Source: Bacteroidota bacterium (GTDB lineage Bacteria; Bacteroidota; Bacteroidia; AKYH767-A; 2013-40CM-41-45). Taken from it: a stretch of 64,000 nucleotides of DNA. Positions within the stretch are counted from its first letter, which is position 1. Each line of letters opens with the position of its first letter. The position numbers and the translations under genes were made by a program. Where the stretch lies: contig JADJSV010000003.1 of NCBI GenBank assembly GCA_016711505.1, positions 434,001-498,000 of the forward strand. The letters are read 5' to 3'. The notes under the pieces are model-generated. The model was not told the origin of the DNA and ran no database searches. It saw only the letters and a list, made by a program, of their open reading frames with translations. Below are positions 25,037-34,048 of this stretch, piece by piece.

Positions 25037-27412
25037 TTAATCTATTATCAATTTAGACACTGTTCTTGAGTTATTATCCTGAACTGCGACCGTATAAATT
25101 CCTTTACTAAGTCCTTCTACGGAAATAGTATTGCTGTTATTGTTAATTGTTTCTGTCTTTACCAACTGACCAATACCATTCGTAATACTAACCACATATT
25201 CAGTGCCTGAAAATTCAGGTTCAATTTGTACATAATTGTTTGCAGGATTTGGATACAATTTGAAGTTTGCTGCGTTATTTTCTAATACAGATGTTGTATT
25301 GTTTAGCAGAATGGCAGTTCCATCAGCAAGTACAGCTAATAAACCAAAAGCAGCACCGTTTTGATTTGTAGCAGGACTTAAAAAACCTGATGCAAGAACT
25401 ACTGCCGATTTTCCTCCTAATGTTGATAGAGGGGCATTGAAGCTAGCAACAATAGTTGTGTTGTCACTGCCGGGAGTAATGTCAAGTATATAATCTCCGG
25501 CTGGTACCGATAAGTATGGCGTTATATTAGAATAGGATGCATTGTCGACCAGAACATTTCCACCAACAACAACATCAACTGTTGGAGCATCACTAGCACC
25601 ATGCACAACACGAAGATCAATATCAGTTGGATTTACTGATTGTTCAAGCATTTGATCTTGTAAAAACAATGTGAATGCAGTTGAAGCTGCGTCAGGGTTT
25701 AGATCAAATGATGCGGGATTCAAAACCCCATTTGCAATTGCAAGATATGTTCCGCCATTTGCAAGGGTAACTTCAAAATTCTTTAATGTATCTGACGCAG
25801 AAGTGCTGGTTCCCGGAGCTACACCGATATTTAACAAAACACCTGCAGGTACATCGATGAATGGAGTGGCAGTTCTGAATTCAAAGTTGTCGAGTAGCAA
25901 AGCACCATTTACATACACATCAACTGAAGAAGCTGCAGGGTCAGCAGCATTGTGTATAACTTGCAATCGTGCTGTACTAATTGCCGGAAATGCCACAACT
26001 GTTCCGTTTGCAAGTGCAGCATAAAGTCCGAAAACAGGTCCATTTTGATTGGAAGCCGGATTAAGAAATCCTGATGCAAAAACAACTGCACTTCCACCAG
26101 CAAGACCGGAAAGGTCAGCTTCAAAAGATGCAACTATTGGAGTTCCTGCTCCAGGAGTTACATCTAAAATATAACTAGCCGGAGGAACTGACAAGTAATT
26201 TGAAATTCCACCGTAAGTAACATTGTCAATCAAAGTTGCTACATTTCTTGCAATAACATCTACTGTTGGTGCATCACTTGACCCATGAACAGCACGGAAA
26301 TCAACATTGGTTGGATTTACGGCTTGCTCTTGCATTTGGTCTTGCAGAAACAAAGTAAATGCAGTTGAACTTCCATCCGGGTTTGGATCAAAAGACGCCG
26401 GGTTCAATACACCATTTGCAACTGCCAGATATGTTCCACCATTTGCAAGTGTTACTTCAAAATTCTTTAATGTATCTGAAGCAGATGTACTTGTTCCCGG
26501 TGCAACACCAATGTTTAATAAAACGTCAGCAGGCACATCAATAAATGGAGTTGCAGTTCTGAATTCAAAATTGTCAAGTAATAAATTGCCGTTCACATAA
26601 ACATCAACTGTTGTAGCTGCAGGATCAGCAGCATTGTGAATGACCTGTAAACGTGCCGTGCTGATAGCCGGAAATTCTACAACGGTTCCATTTGCAAGTG
26701 CAGCAAACAATCCAAATGAAGATCCATTCTGATTTGATGATGGATCAAGAAATCCGGAAGCGAAAACGACAGCACTTCCACCCGCTAAACCGGAAAGATC
26801 TGCTTCAAAGGATGCAACGATGGGAGTACCGGCTCCCGGTGTAACATCTAAAATATAGCTTGCTGGTGGTACTGACAAGTAATTTGAAATCCCGCCATAG
26901 GTTACGTTGTCAATTAACGTCGCTACATTTCTTGCTATCACATCTACTGTCGGTGCGTCTGATGAACCATGAACCGCAATGAAATCAACTAAAGTCAATG
27001 AGTCTGCAACATTTTTCACATTGTCCCGGATGAATAATGTAAATGCTGTTGATTGCGCATCAGGATTCATTGCAAAATTCATTGGGTCAAGTACACCATT
27101 AGCAACGGCTACATACCGTTGCCCGGCCATTAAAGTCACAGGGAAATTTTTCAATGTATCATTTACGCTCGTACTGTTTCCGGGTGCAACACCGATATCA
27201 AGTAAAGTTCCTGAAGGAACAGGCAGAAATGATGTAGCAGTTCTGAAAGCAAAATTGTCAAGAGTCAATGTTCCGTTTACATAAACATCGACTGTATCAG
27301 CTGCAGGATCCGCAGAATTATGAATGATTTGAATTTCAGCCTGGCTGAATGCGTCAATTGTTCCCATGGTAAAAAGCATGGCAACAAATAAGTTTTGGAA
27401 TTGTTTTTTCAT
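25037..27412 (-). CDS. T9SS-secreted surface protein made of tandem DUF4397 repeats
   Basis: 791 residues: a signal peptide ending AFSQ, then three blocks of about 228 residues, each holding two DUF4397 modules (xxLQVIHNAADPAxxxVDVYVNG and the AVHGSSDAPTVDV half), then a T9SS type A domain (FKLYPNPANNYVQIE ... VSKLIID). DUF4397 has a beta-sandwich-like composition and no known enzyme activity; an adhesin or surface-layer role is inference. Blocks 1 and 2 share 77 identical consecutive residues while differing at many synonymous positions. It has its own terminator. Confidence 0.9.
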   Translation of the reverse strand: MKKQFQNLFVAMLFTMGTIDAFSQAEIQIIHNSADPAADTVDVYVNGTLTLDNFAFRTATSFLPVPSGTLLDIGVAPGNSTSVNDTLKNFPVTLMAGQRYVAVANGVLDPMNFAMNPDAQSTAFTLFIRDNVKNVADSLTLVDFIAVHGSSDAPTVDVIARNVATLIDNVTYGGISNYLSVPPASYILDVTPGAGTPIVASFEADLSGLAGGSAVVFASGFLDPSSNQNGSSFGLFAALANGTVVEFPAISTARLQVIHNAADPAATTVDVYVNGNLLLDNFEFRTATPFIDVPADVLLNIGVAPGTSTSASDTLKNFEVTLANGGTYLAVANGVLNPASFDPNPDGSSTAFTLFLQDQMQEQAVNPTNVDFRAVHGSSDAPTVDVIARNVATLIDNVTYGGISNYLSVPPASYILDVTPGAGTPIVASFEADLSGLAGGSAVVFASGFLNPASNQNGPVFGLYAALANGTVVAFPAISTARLQVIHNAADPAASSVDVYVNGALLLDNFEFRTATPFIDVPAGVLLNIGVAPGTSTSASDTLKNFEVTLANGGTYLAIANGVLNPASFDLNPDAASTAFTLFLQDQMLEQSVNPTDIDLRVVHGASDAPTVDVVVGGNVLVDNASYSNITPYLSVPAGDYILDITPGSDNTTIVASFNAPLSTLGGKSAVVLASGFLSPATNQNGAAFGLLAVLADGTAILLNNTTSVLENNAANFKLYPNPANNYVQIEPEFSGTEYVVSITNGIGQLVKTETINNNSNTISVEGLSKGIYTVAVQDNNSRTVSKLIID
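25320..27340 (-). repeat. Three tandem 684-bp coding repeats
   Basis: The unit is 684 bp (228 codons), measured between the matching GCCGGAAA landmarks at 25983 and 26667. The third (C-terminal) unit is more diverged in its second half. The units differ mostly at third codon positions. Confidence 0.75.
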
Positions 27413-27568
27413 CGGTTAATTTTTTAGCGTTAGAGAATTTACTGATTTGATTTGTGAACAATTCCAAATTCATTTAGTTTTTTTTAATTGAAAAAAAACA
27501 CAACTTGTTTTTGACGCCACTTTTTTAAATAATTTATGAGTTCTTTTTAAAGAATATGGTTTTAGAAA

Positions 27569-27626
27569 AATCTGCAAAAAATCTGCGGAAAATCCGCGGG
27601 ATCTGGGAGATCTGCGGGAGAAAAAA
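27569..27626. repeat. Intergenic ATCTGCGG-type array
   Basis: Five imperfect copies of ATCTGC/ATCCGC/ATCTGG separated by A- or G-rich spacers at 9-11 base steps lie in the 336-bp gap between the DUF4397 gene and the dnaJ-like gene. No hairpin partner is obvious, and the rest of 27413-27748 holds nothing recognisable beyond an AT-rich leader. Confidence 0.5.
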
Positions 27627-27748
27627 TCGGGCTTAATTTTTTTTTCTAGGATTTCGCAGAACTAGCAGCACTAAAAACAAGGATTATTATCAGTCTATCC
27701 CTTAAAAAAAATGATTAACTTTATTCTCTTAGAAAGTGTTTTGAAATT

Positions 27749-28678
27749 ATGGATTATAAAGATTATTATAAGGTATTAGGTGTTGCAAAGACTGCATCTC
27801 AGGATGAAATAAAAAAGGCATTCAGAAAACTCGCAGTGAAATATCATCCGGACAAAAATTCCGGTGATAAAAAGGCAGAAGAAAAGTTCAAAGAAGTAAA
27901 TGAGGCCAATGAAGTTCTGGGTGACCCTGAGAAACGTAAGAAGTATGATGATCTGGGAGCAAACTGGAATTCATACCAACAAGGCGGTGGCGATGGAAAT
28001 TTTGATTGGGGAAAATGGTCAGGTCAGGGACAACAAAGACAAAGCAGGGGACAAGGCGGTGATTTCTTTGGCGGGTCCGGTGATTTCTCAGATTTTTTTG
28101 AGTCGATTTTTGGGAGTAAAGGAGGTAATGGACGTGGTCCCGGGCAGACTTCAAACCGAAAGATGAATGGACAGGATCAACAAGCCGAAATGGCTTTAAC
28201 CCTTGAAGATGCTTACAATGGTGCCACAAAACAGATCGTCCTGAATGGCCAAAAGATCAATATGAATCTGAAGCCGGGAATTTATGATGGAATGGTTCTT
28301 CGTATGAAAGGCAAAGGTTCACCCGGCAGAAATGGCGGTGAAGCCGGCGATCTGCATATAACATTTAACCTTAGTAAACATCCAATCTATGAAGTAAAAG
28401 GAAATGATCTCCACTTTGAAGAATCGCTTGATTTATTTACAGCATTACTCGGTGGTAAAAGTGAGATCAAAATTTTTAATAAAACTGTGAAAATTCCTAT
28501 ACCTGCGGGAACTGACAGCGGGAAGATCTTTCGCCTGAACGGACTGGGAATGCCTTTTTATAATAAGCCGGAAGTGCGGGGCGATGCATATGTAAAGATG
28601 AAAGTAGTAGTACCGAAAAATTTAACAGAAGAAGAAAAGCAATTAGTTTTAAAGTGGTCTCAAATACATAAAGCTTAA
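27749..28678 (+). CDS. DnaJ-domain co-chaperone, CbpA type
   Basis: 309 residues. A J domain at residues 1-68 carries the HPD motif (KYHPDKNSG) that stimulates Hsp70 ATPase. A Gly/Gln/Phe-rich linker (about 75-130) and a C-terminal substrate-binding domain follow (about 140-300; LEDAYNGATKQI, GIYDGMVLRMKGKGSPG). The cysteine-rich zinc finger of DnaJ proper is absent, which makes it CbpA-like. Thioredoxin follows after 3 bp, indicating co-transcription. Confidence 0.92.
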   Translation: MDYKDYYKVLGVAKTASQDEIKKAFRKLAVKYHPDKNSGDKKAEEKFKEVNEANEVLGDPEKRKKYDDLGANWNSYQQGGGDGNFDWGKWSGQGQQRQSRGQGGDFFGGSGDFSDFFESIFGSKGGNGRGPGQTSNRKMNGQDQQAEMALTLEDAYNGATKQIVLNGQKINMNLKPGIYDGMVLRMKGKGSPGRNGGEAGDLHITFNLSKHPIYEVKGNDLHFEESLDLFTALLGGKSEIKIFNKTVKIPIPAGTDSGKIFRLNGLGMPFYNKPEVRGDAYVKMKVVVPKNLTEEEKQLVLKWSQIHKA

Positions 28679-28681
28679 GTC

Positions 28682-28975
28682 ATGTCAAAATTTAATGATA
28701 TAATTAATTCAGAAGTTCCGACACTTGTAGATTTTTCTGCAACGTGGTGTGGTCCCTGCAAAATGATGGAGCCGATTTTACAGAATCTCTCAAAGAAGGT
28801 TGGAAATTCGGCACGAATACTGAAAGTCGATATTGATAAAAATCCAGCTGTTGCAAATTTATATCAAATACAAAGTGTACCTACACTTTTGCTCTTTGTC
28901 AAAGGAGAAATTAAATGGAGGCAATCAGGTGTTGTGAACGAACAACATCTTGCCGAAATAATTTCTAAGTTTTAA
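28682..28975 (+). CDS. trxA: Thioredoxin
   Basis: 97 residues, cytosolic (no signal peptide). The redox site is ATWCGPCKMMEP and the cis-proline is in QSVPTLLLF; the remaining fold is standard. It is slightly shorter than typical thioredoxins at the N-terminus. It is in an operon with the upstream dnaJ-like gene, a sensible pairing for protein quality control. Confidence 0.95.
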   Translation: MSKFNDIINSEVPTLVDFSATWCGPCKMMEPILQNLSKKVGNSARILKVDIDKNPAVANLYQIQSVPTLLLFVKGEIKWRQSGVVNEQHLAEIISKF

Positions 28976-29001
28976 TTTCATTTGTTGGACTGAATATATT
29001 T

Positions 29002-30273
29002 ATGATCAATTATCAATCAGCTGAAGATGCTATCAGATTAATCAAAAACAATGAAAGAGTTTTTGTACATGGTGGAGCAGCAACTCCAAACTTATTGATA
29101 GATACTCTGGCTTTGAATACCGGAAATTTATCGGGCATTGAATTTGTTCATATTCATACAGAAGGCGAAACAAATTATTCGAATCCCGGATTCAGGAATT
29201 CGTTTCATACAAACAGTTTTTTCATTGGTGCAAACCTACGTCCCTTCGTCAACAGTTCAAATGTACAGTATGTTCCCGTTTTTCTCAGCGAAATTCCGTC
29301 CTTGTTCCGTAAAGGTGTAATGCCTCTCGATACTGCTCTCATTCAAGTCTCTCCACCTGATCAACATGGTTATTGCTCATTAGGTGTATCAGTTGATATT
29401 GCTAAAGCAGCAACGGATGTTGCTTTAAAAATTATTGCTCTGGTCAATCCTAAGATGCCACGTTCACATGGCGACGGACAAATACATATAAGTAAAATCG
29501 CGGCTGCCGTTTTTCACGAGCATGATCTTTATGAATTAAAACAATCTCATCTTAGTGAAACTGAATTAGCAATTGGGAAAAATATTGCAGAAATAATTGA
29601 GGATGGTGCAACTTTGCAAATGGGTATTGGAGGAATTCCTAATGCAGTACTTCAATGTTTAAATAATCATAAAGATCTTGGTATCCATACTGAAATGTTT
29701 TCTGATGGTATTCTGCCTTTGGTAGAAAAGGGTGTTATCAATGGCCGGTTGAAAAAGAAACATACCGGTAAAATTGTAAGTGCCTTTGCAATGGGTACAC
29801 GTAAATTGTATGACTTTATAAATGATAATCCGATGGTTGCTATGCTTGATGTATCATATGTAAATGATACGTCTGTGATCCGTAAGAATGATAAAATGAC
29901 GGCAATCAATAGTGCAGTTGAGATCGATCTGAGTGGACAAGTTTGTTCAGATTCTATCGGTAACAGAATTATAAGTGGAGTGGGTGGACAGATGGATTTT
30001 ATCAGAGGTGCTTCTTTAAGTGAAGGCGGAAAACCAATCATCGCAATTTCATCTGTTACCTCCAAAGGGGAATCTAAAATAGTACCTTTTCTTAAGCAGG
30101 GAGCAGGAGTTGTTACAACCAGAGCGCATGTTCATTTCGTTGCTACAGAATTCGGAATTGTAGATCTGTATGGGAAAAATCTGGCACAAAGAGCAAAAGC
30201 ACTTATTTCAATTGCCCATCCTGATCATCGTGAAGAACTTTCAAAAAAAGCATATGAATTTTACGGTGGCTGA
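29002..30273 (+). CDS. Acetyl-CoA hydrolase/transferase family protein (4-hydroxybutyrate CoA-transferase-like)
   Basis: 423 residues. Family enzymes move CoA between acetate and other short acids through a glutamyl-CoA intermediate. Recognisable parts are FVHGGAATPNLLID at the N-terminus, QVSPPDQHGYCSLGVSVD, GATLQMGIGGIPNAVL, and the C-terminal GVGGQMDFIRGASLSEGG with VTTRAHVHFVATEFG. The acid used cannot be told. It is 26 bp downstream of trxA and could be read from the same message. Confidence 0.9.
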   Translation: MINYQSAEDAIRLIKNNERVFVHGGAATPNLLIDTLALNTGNLSGIEFVHIHTEGETNYSNPGFRNSFHTNSFFIGANLRPFVNSSNVQYVPVFLSEIPSLFRKGVMPLDTALIQVSPPDQHGYCSLGVSVDIAKAATDVALKIIALVNPKMPRSHGDGQIHISKIAAAVFHEHDLYELKQSHLSETELAIGKNIAEIIEDGATLQMGIGGIPNAVLQCLNNHKDLGIHTEMFSDGILPLVEKGVINGRLKKKHTGKIVSAFAMGTRKLYDFINDNPMVAMLDVSYVNDTSVIRKNDKMTAINSAVEIDLSGQVCSDSIGNRIISGVGGQMDFIRGASLSEGGKPIIAISSVTSKGESKIVPFLKQGAGVVTTRAHVHFVATEFGIVDLYGKNLAQRAKALISIAHPDHREELSKKAYEFYGG

Positions 30274-30370
30274 AAAAAATCTACTTTTATCCACTTTTTA
30301 CTCTGATAAACGTCATATTTCCTGTTGATTCATTTCATATTCAACATATTAAAAATACGATTATGTTTGT

Positions 30371-31198
30371 ATGATGAATGTCATTCAGCCAAAATACAAC
30401 CCGCAACCCCCTAAGGTTACTATCTTCGATCGCTTGCCAAAAAGCATGGTCGATTTTCTTAGTGAAGCCGGGGCTATTTCAAGATTTGCAGGCAAGTTTT
30501 TTAAGCAAGCATTCAGAGCACCTTTTGAATCAAAAGAATTGTTCAGACAATCTTTTGAAATCGGTTATCGGTCTTTATCACTTGTCGCTATAACTTCATT
30601 TATTATCGGTTTGGTACTCACTCTTCAATCCAGACCCACTCTTGTTGAGTTCGGAGCTGAAGCATGGCTTCCTTCAATGGTAGGTATTAGTATCATCAGA
30701 GAGATTGGTCCCGTTGTGATAGCGTTAATTTGTGCTGGAAAAATTGGTTCCGGTATCGGTGCAGAACTTGGTTCAATGAAAGTCACTGAGCAGATCGATG
30801 CAATGGAAGTTAGTGGTACAAATCCTTTTAAGTATATTGTTGTTACTCGAATATTGAGTACAACATTAACGATACCAATTCTGATTATTATCGGAGATGC
30901 TGTTGCATTGTATGGCTCTTATCTGGCCATTAATATTCGGGGTTCTGTAAGCCTCACTTTCTTTTTTAAACAGGTTTTTGACAGTCTGGCATTCAGCGAT
31001 ATTATTCCTGCATTTGTAAAATCTTTCTTTTTCGGATTTGCAATTGGACTTATCGGTTGTTATAAGGGCTATAACTCAAATAAAGGAACTGAAGGTGTTG
31101 GAAGATCAGCGAATTCATCAGTTGTCATTGCTTCTTTACTGGTATTCCTTATTGACCTTGTTGCTGTACAAATAACAGAATTCTTCGGATTTTTATAA
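30371..31198 (+). CDS. mlaE: MlaE-family lipid ABC transporter permease
   Basis: 275 residues with five to six membrane spans. This is the permease of the MCE/Mla system that moves phospholipids between the inner and outer membranes. The motifs REIGPVVIALICAGKIGSGIGAELGSMKVTEQIDAMEV and GCYKGYNSNKGTEGVG are hallmarks of the family. Its stop overlaps the start of mlaF by one base (TAATG). Start: two consecutive ATG codons at 30371. Confidence 0.95.
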   Translation: MMNVIQPKYNPQPPKVTIFDRLPKSMVDFLSEAGAISRFAGKFFKQAFRAPFESKELFRQSFEIGYRSLSLVAITSFIIGLVLTLQSRPTLVEFGAEAWLPSMVGISIIREIGPVVIALICAGKIGSGIGAELGSMKVTEQIDAMEVSGTNPFKYIVVTRILSTTLTIPILIIIGDAVALYGSYLAINIRGSVSLTFFFKQVFDSLAFSDIIPAFVKSFFFGFAIGLIGCYKGYNSNKGTEGVGRSANSSVVIASLLVFLIDLVAVQITEFFGFL

Positions 31199-31971
31199 TG
31201 GAACAAGCAAAACAGATATCTAATAAAACCTCCGAAGGATATGGTGAACCGGTGATCGAAGTTTCCGGACTCTATAAATCATTTGGAAATAATCATGTAC
31301 TCACTGATTACAATCTCACTGTCAAACGTGGTGAAAGTGTAGCTGTTTTAGGAAAATCCGGATGTGGAAAATCTGTTCTTATAAAATGTATAATTGGCCT
31401 CCTTCCGTATGATGCAGGGTCTGTTAAAGTATTCAATAAGGAGATCTCAAGTCTTACACAACATGAGTTGGATGAATTACGCGCAAGAATAGGATTCGTT
31501 TTCCAGAGTAGCGCACTCTATGATAGCATGACTGTAAGAGAGAATCTTGAATTCGCACTCAGAAGACATGGAAAGCATAAGTCAAAGGATGAAGTTCTAA
31601 GCTTAGTGAAAGAAACACTTAACGATGTTGGCCTGGCAAATGCAATTGATCTGATGCCATCAGAACTTTCCGGAGGAATGAGAAAACGTATCGGCCTTGC
31701 CAGATCATTGATCCTCCATCCTGAGATCATGTTGTATGATGAACCAACTACAGGATTGGATCCGATAACTTCCGGCGAGATCATCAACCTTATGTTGAAT
31801 GTTCAGAAAAAATACAATACTTCTGCAATAATTATTTCGCATGATATGCACTGTGCTCGTCTGACAGCAAACCGGCTTTCAGTAATTGTAAATGGTGTAA
31901 ATTATAAACAGGGAACATTTGAAGAAGTGAAAAATTTCAATGATCCTCAAACCCATCCTTTTTTTGAATAG
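31198..31971 (+). CDS. mlaF: MlaF-like ABC transporter ATP-binding protein
   Basis: 257 residues. ATPase of the lipid transporter: Walker A LGKSGCGKSVL (about 58-68), Q-loop FVFQSSALYDSMTV, signature ELSGGMRKR, Walker B IMLYDEPTTGLDP and H-loop ISHDM. Substitution of the usual LSGGQ by LSGGM is normal in MlaF. It is translationally coupled to mlaE and 2 bp from mlaD. Confidence 0.95.
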   Translation: MEQAKQISNKTSEGYGEPVIEVSGLYKSFGNNHVLTDYNLTVKRGESVAVLGKSGCGKSVLIKCIIGLLPYDAGSVKVFNKEISSLTQHELDELRARIGFVFQSSALYDSMTVRENLEFALRRHGKHKSKDEVLSLVKETLNDVGLANAIDLMPSELSGGMRKRIGLARSLILHPEIMLYDEPTTGLDPITSGEIINLMLNVQKKYNTSAIIISHDMHCARLTANRLSVIVNGVNYKQGTFEEVKNFNDPQTHPFFE

Positions 31972-31973
31972 CT

Positions 31974-32945
31974 ATGAACAAAGAGATCTATAGAAACATC
32001 CGACTTGGAGTTTTCGTAATTGCAGGAGCGGCATTGCTTATTTTTGGATTATATTCCATCGGAAAAAGCAAAAGTATGTTCGGTAAGACATTCATACTTT
32101 CTTGTGAGTTTTCTGATGTCAACGGCCTTGCTGTAGGAAATAATGTGAGGTATTCAGGAATTGATGTAGGAACAGTCGATAAAATAGAGTTCGCAAATGA
32201 TTCAACAATTAAAGTGGATATGCTGATCGATGATAACTTTAAAAAGTATATCCGTGCAAATTCAATTGCATCTATTGGTACCGATGGCTTGATGGGAAAT
32301 AAACTTGTCAGTATTGCTCCGGGAAGTTCTGATGTACCTTTGGTCGAAAATCTAAGTGTGATCCGTTCTATCAAAATTGTAAATACAGAGGAGATGCTGC
32401 GAACTCTGGATAACACAAATAATAATATTTCTACGATTACTAAAAACCTGAAAGAAATTACTGACAACGTAAACAGAAGCCGCGGTACATTGTATACAAT
32501 ATTAATGGATACAATGCTTGCAGGTGATGTTGAAAAAACTTTGCGGAATATTCAATATGTCAGCCGGAATTTAGTCGAAACCTCAGGTCAGCTTTCGGAT
32601 ATTACGAAAGATGCCAATTCGGGAAAAGGTGTCTTTGGTGTCATGCTTAATGATTCAGTTCTGTCAAATGATCTGCGGCAAGCAATTTTAAATATAAAGA
32701 ATGGAAGTGAAAAATTTTCTCAGATCACAAACGATGTCACTCTTATAACAGATCAGATCAATAATGGTAAAGGTGTAATGAATAGTTTGCTGGCAGATTC
32801 ATTAATGACAAAGGACTTGCGGAAAGCCTTGAGTAATATTGAATCCGCTTCCAAAAAGCTGGATGAAGACCTCGAAGGATTAAAACACAGCATCTTTCTG
32901 CGTTCTTATTTCAGGAAAAAAGAACAGCAAAAGAATGATAAATGA
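31974..32945 (+). CDS. mlaD: MCE-domain (MlaD-like) lipid-binding protein
   Basis: 323 residues. An N-terminal membrane anchor (about residues 9-28) and an MCE domain (about 38-120; LSCEFSDVNGLAVGNNVRYSGIDVGTVDKI, GTDGLMGNKLVSIAPG) are followed by a long helical tail with repeated SG(K)GxxxxLLxDSxxxxxLRxALxNI units, which may form a periplasmic tube or coiled coil. It completes the mlaEFD operon; mlaB and mlaC are not present here. Repeat copy B begins 10 bp after the stop. Confidence 0.93.
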   Translation: MNKEIYRNIRLGVFVIAGAALLIFGLYSIGKSKSMFGKTFILSCEFSDVNGLAVGNNVRYSGIDVGTVDKIEFANDSTIKVDMLIDDNFKKYIRANSIASIGTDGLMGNKLVSIAPGSSDVPLVENLSVIRSIKIVNTEEMLRTLDNTNNNISTITKNLKEITDNVNRSRGTLYTILMDTMLAGDVEKTLRNIQYVSRNLVETSGQLSDITKDANSGKGVFGVMLNDSVLSNDLRQAILNIKNGSEKFSQITNDVTLITDQINNGKGVMNSLLADSLMTKDLRKALSNIESASKKLDEDLEGLKHSIFLRSYFRKKEQQKNDK

Positions 32946-32954
32946 TATTTTTTT

Positions 32955-33303
32955 AATTCTGTCCGATATAAATATTTTCATTTGAATGTAATTTCCCGAA
33001 TTCAAACCGTTACTTTCAATTTTTCTTTTTTTGTTTGGCCAAAAAAAGAAACAAAAAAAGGCCACCACGCGCACCAAATCATTTGAAATCTTCGATTATT
33101 GGTTACATCCCTGATTCAACTTTTCAAATGATTTCGCGCAGCGCGTGGACTCCACGCACAATAGCTGCTTTATCTTTGATTAAAATAGATGTGTGTCAAA
33201 GACCTGTGGAGGCTTGCTAATAATTTGTTCTGCGAGCACTTGATTTAAGTTATATTTTTCAACTTAAATTACAGAGTTTGATATTTATCGGACAGTGGTG
33301 ATT
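32955..33303 (-). repeat. MITE-like repeat element, copy B
   Basis: About 349 bp, inverse orientation to copy A (12136-12487). Ends: CTGTCCGATA at 32959-32968 and its complement TATCGGACAG at 33286-33295, giving terminal inverted repeats better kept than in copy A. The long internal hairpin pairs CCACGCGC (33065-33072) with GCGCGTGG (33141-33148); copy A has CCACCCGC with GCGGGTGG, a compensatory change. No open frame is shared between copies beyond low-complexity shadows. It fills the gap between mlaD and the response regulator. Confidence 0.82.
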
Positions 33304-33330
33304 TTTTTAGTCAGTTACATGCCGAATAGT

Positions 33331-33338
33331 TAAATTTG
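33331..33338 (+). promoter_or_regulatory. Putative -7 element of the two-component operon
   Basis: TAAATTTG matches TAnnTTTG, 32 bp before the response-regulator start. The expected TTG box is not present at 19-21 bp upstream; only a TTTAG is close. Confidence 0.35.
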
Positions 33339-33370
33339 TCGGATATTCTTTATTCTTATTTTTATTCATT

Positions 33371-34048
33371 ATGAAAATCCTCATCGTTGAAGATGAACTC
33401 GAATTATTGAGTTCAATGAAAAATTACTTGTCTTTGGAAGGATTTGTCTGTGAAATTGCTCCTGATTACGAAACAGCAAGTCAACTGATTTCTACTTATC
33501 AATATGATTGTATTGTAATTGATATCACACTTCCTGATAAAAGCGGTTTACTTTTGATTGACGAGATAAAAATGATAAATACGGAAACGGGTATTATCAT
33601 AGTTTCTGCTAAAAATTCCATCGATGACAGAGTATTAGGCCTGGCAAAGGGATCGGACGATTATCTCACTAAACCATTTCATCTTTCTGAATTAAATGCC
33701 CGATTAAAAGCATTGATCCGAAGAAAGTATTTCAAAGGTTCAGATCTTATAAATTGCGGATCTTTGCGAGTGGATATTGCGAGTAAAAAATTATTCGTCA
33801 ACGAAGAGGAAATTATCCTGACTCAAAAAGAATATGAAATCCTGATCTATTTGATTTCCGGAAAAGAAAAGGTATTTACAAAGGAAGCAATAGCGGAACA
33901 CCTATGGGGTGATAGTATCGATCAGGCTGATTCGTTTGGATTTATTTATACGCATATAAAAAACCTTCGAAGAAAGATCACCGATGCCGGTGGAGTTGAT
34001 CCGGTAAACACTGTTTATGGTCTGGGGTATAAAATAGTATGCTCATGA
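33371..34048 (+). CDS. Response regulator, OmpR/PhoB family
   Basis: 225 residues. Receiver domain with pocket E7-D8 and phosphoacceptor D51 (CIVIDITLPDKSG) and the lysine in YLTKPFH. C-terminal winged helix with ILTQKEYEILIYLI, FTKEAIAEHLWGD and the recognition helix FIYTHIKNLRRKI, ending in the YGLGYKI wing. Such regulators bind direct repeats about one helical turn apart; candidate sites are seen at 35295 and 38333. It overlaps the kinase by four bases. Confidence 0.95.
   Translation: MKILIVEDELELLSSMKNYLSLEGFVCEIAPDYETASQLISTYQYDCIVIDITLPDKSGLLLIDEIKMINTETGIIIVSAKNSIDDRVLGLAKGSDDYLTKPFHLSELNARLKALIRRKYFKGSDLINCGSLRVDIASKKLFVNEEEIILTQKEYEILIYLISGKEKVFTKEAIAEHLWGDSIDQADSFGFIYTHIKNLRRKITDAGGVDPVNTVYGLGYKIVCS

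Noticed and set aside
25671..27284. Several 60-117-codon frames on the plus strand
   Set aside because: Antisense shadows of the DUF4397 repeats; they recur with the repeat period.
33035..33220. 61-codon plus-strand frame in repeat copy B
   Set aside because: Shadow of the repeat; no start context, and not conserved to the same end in copy A.
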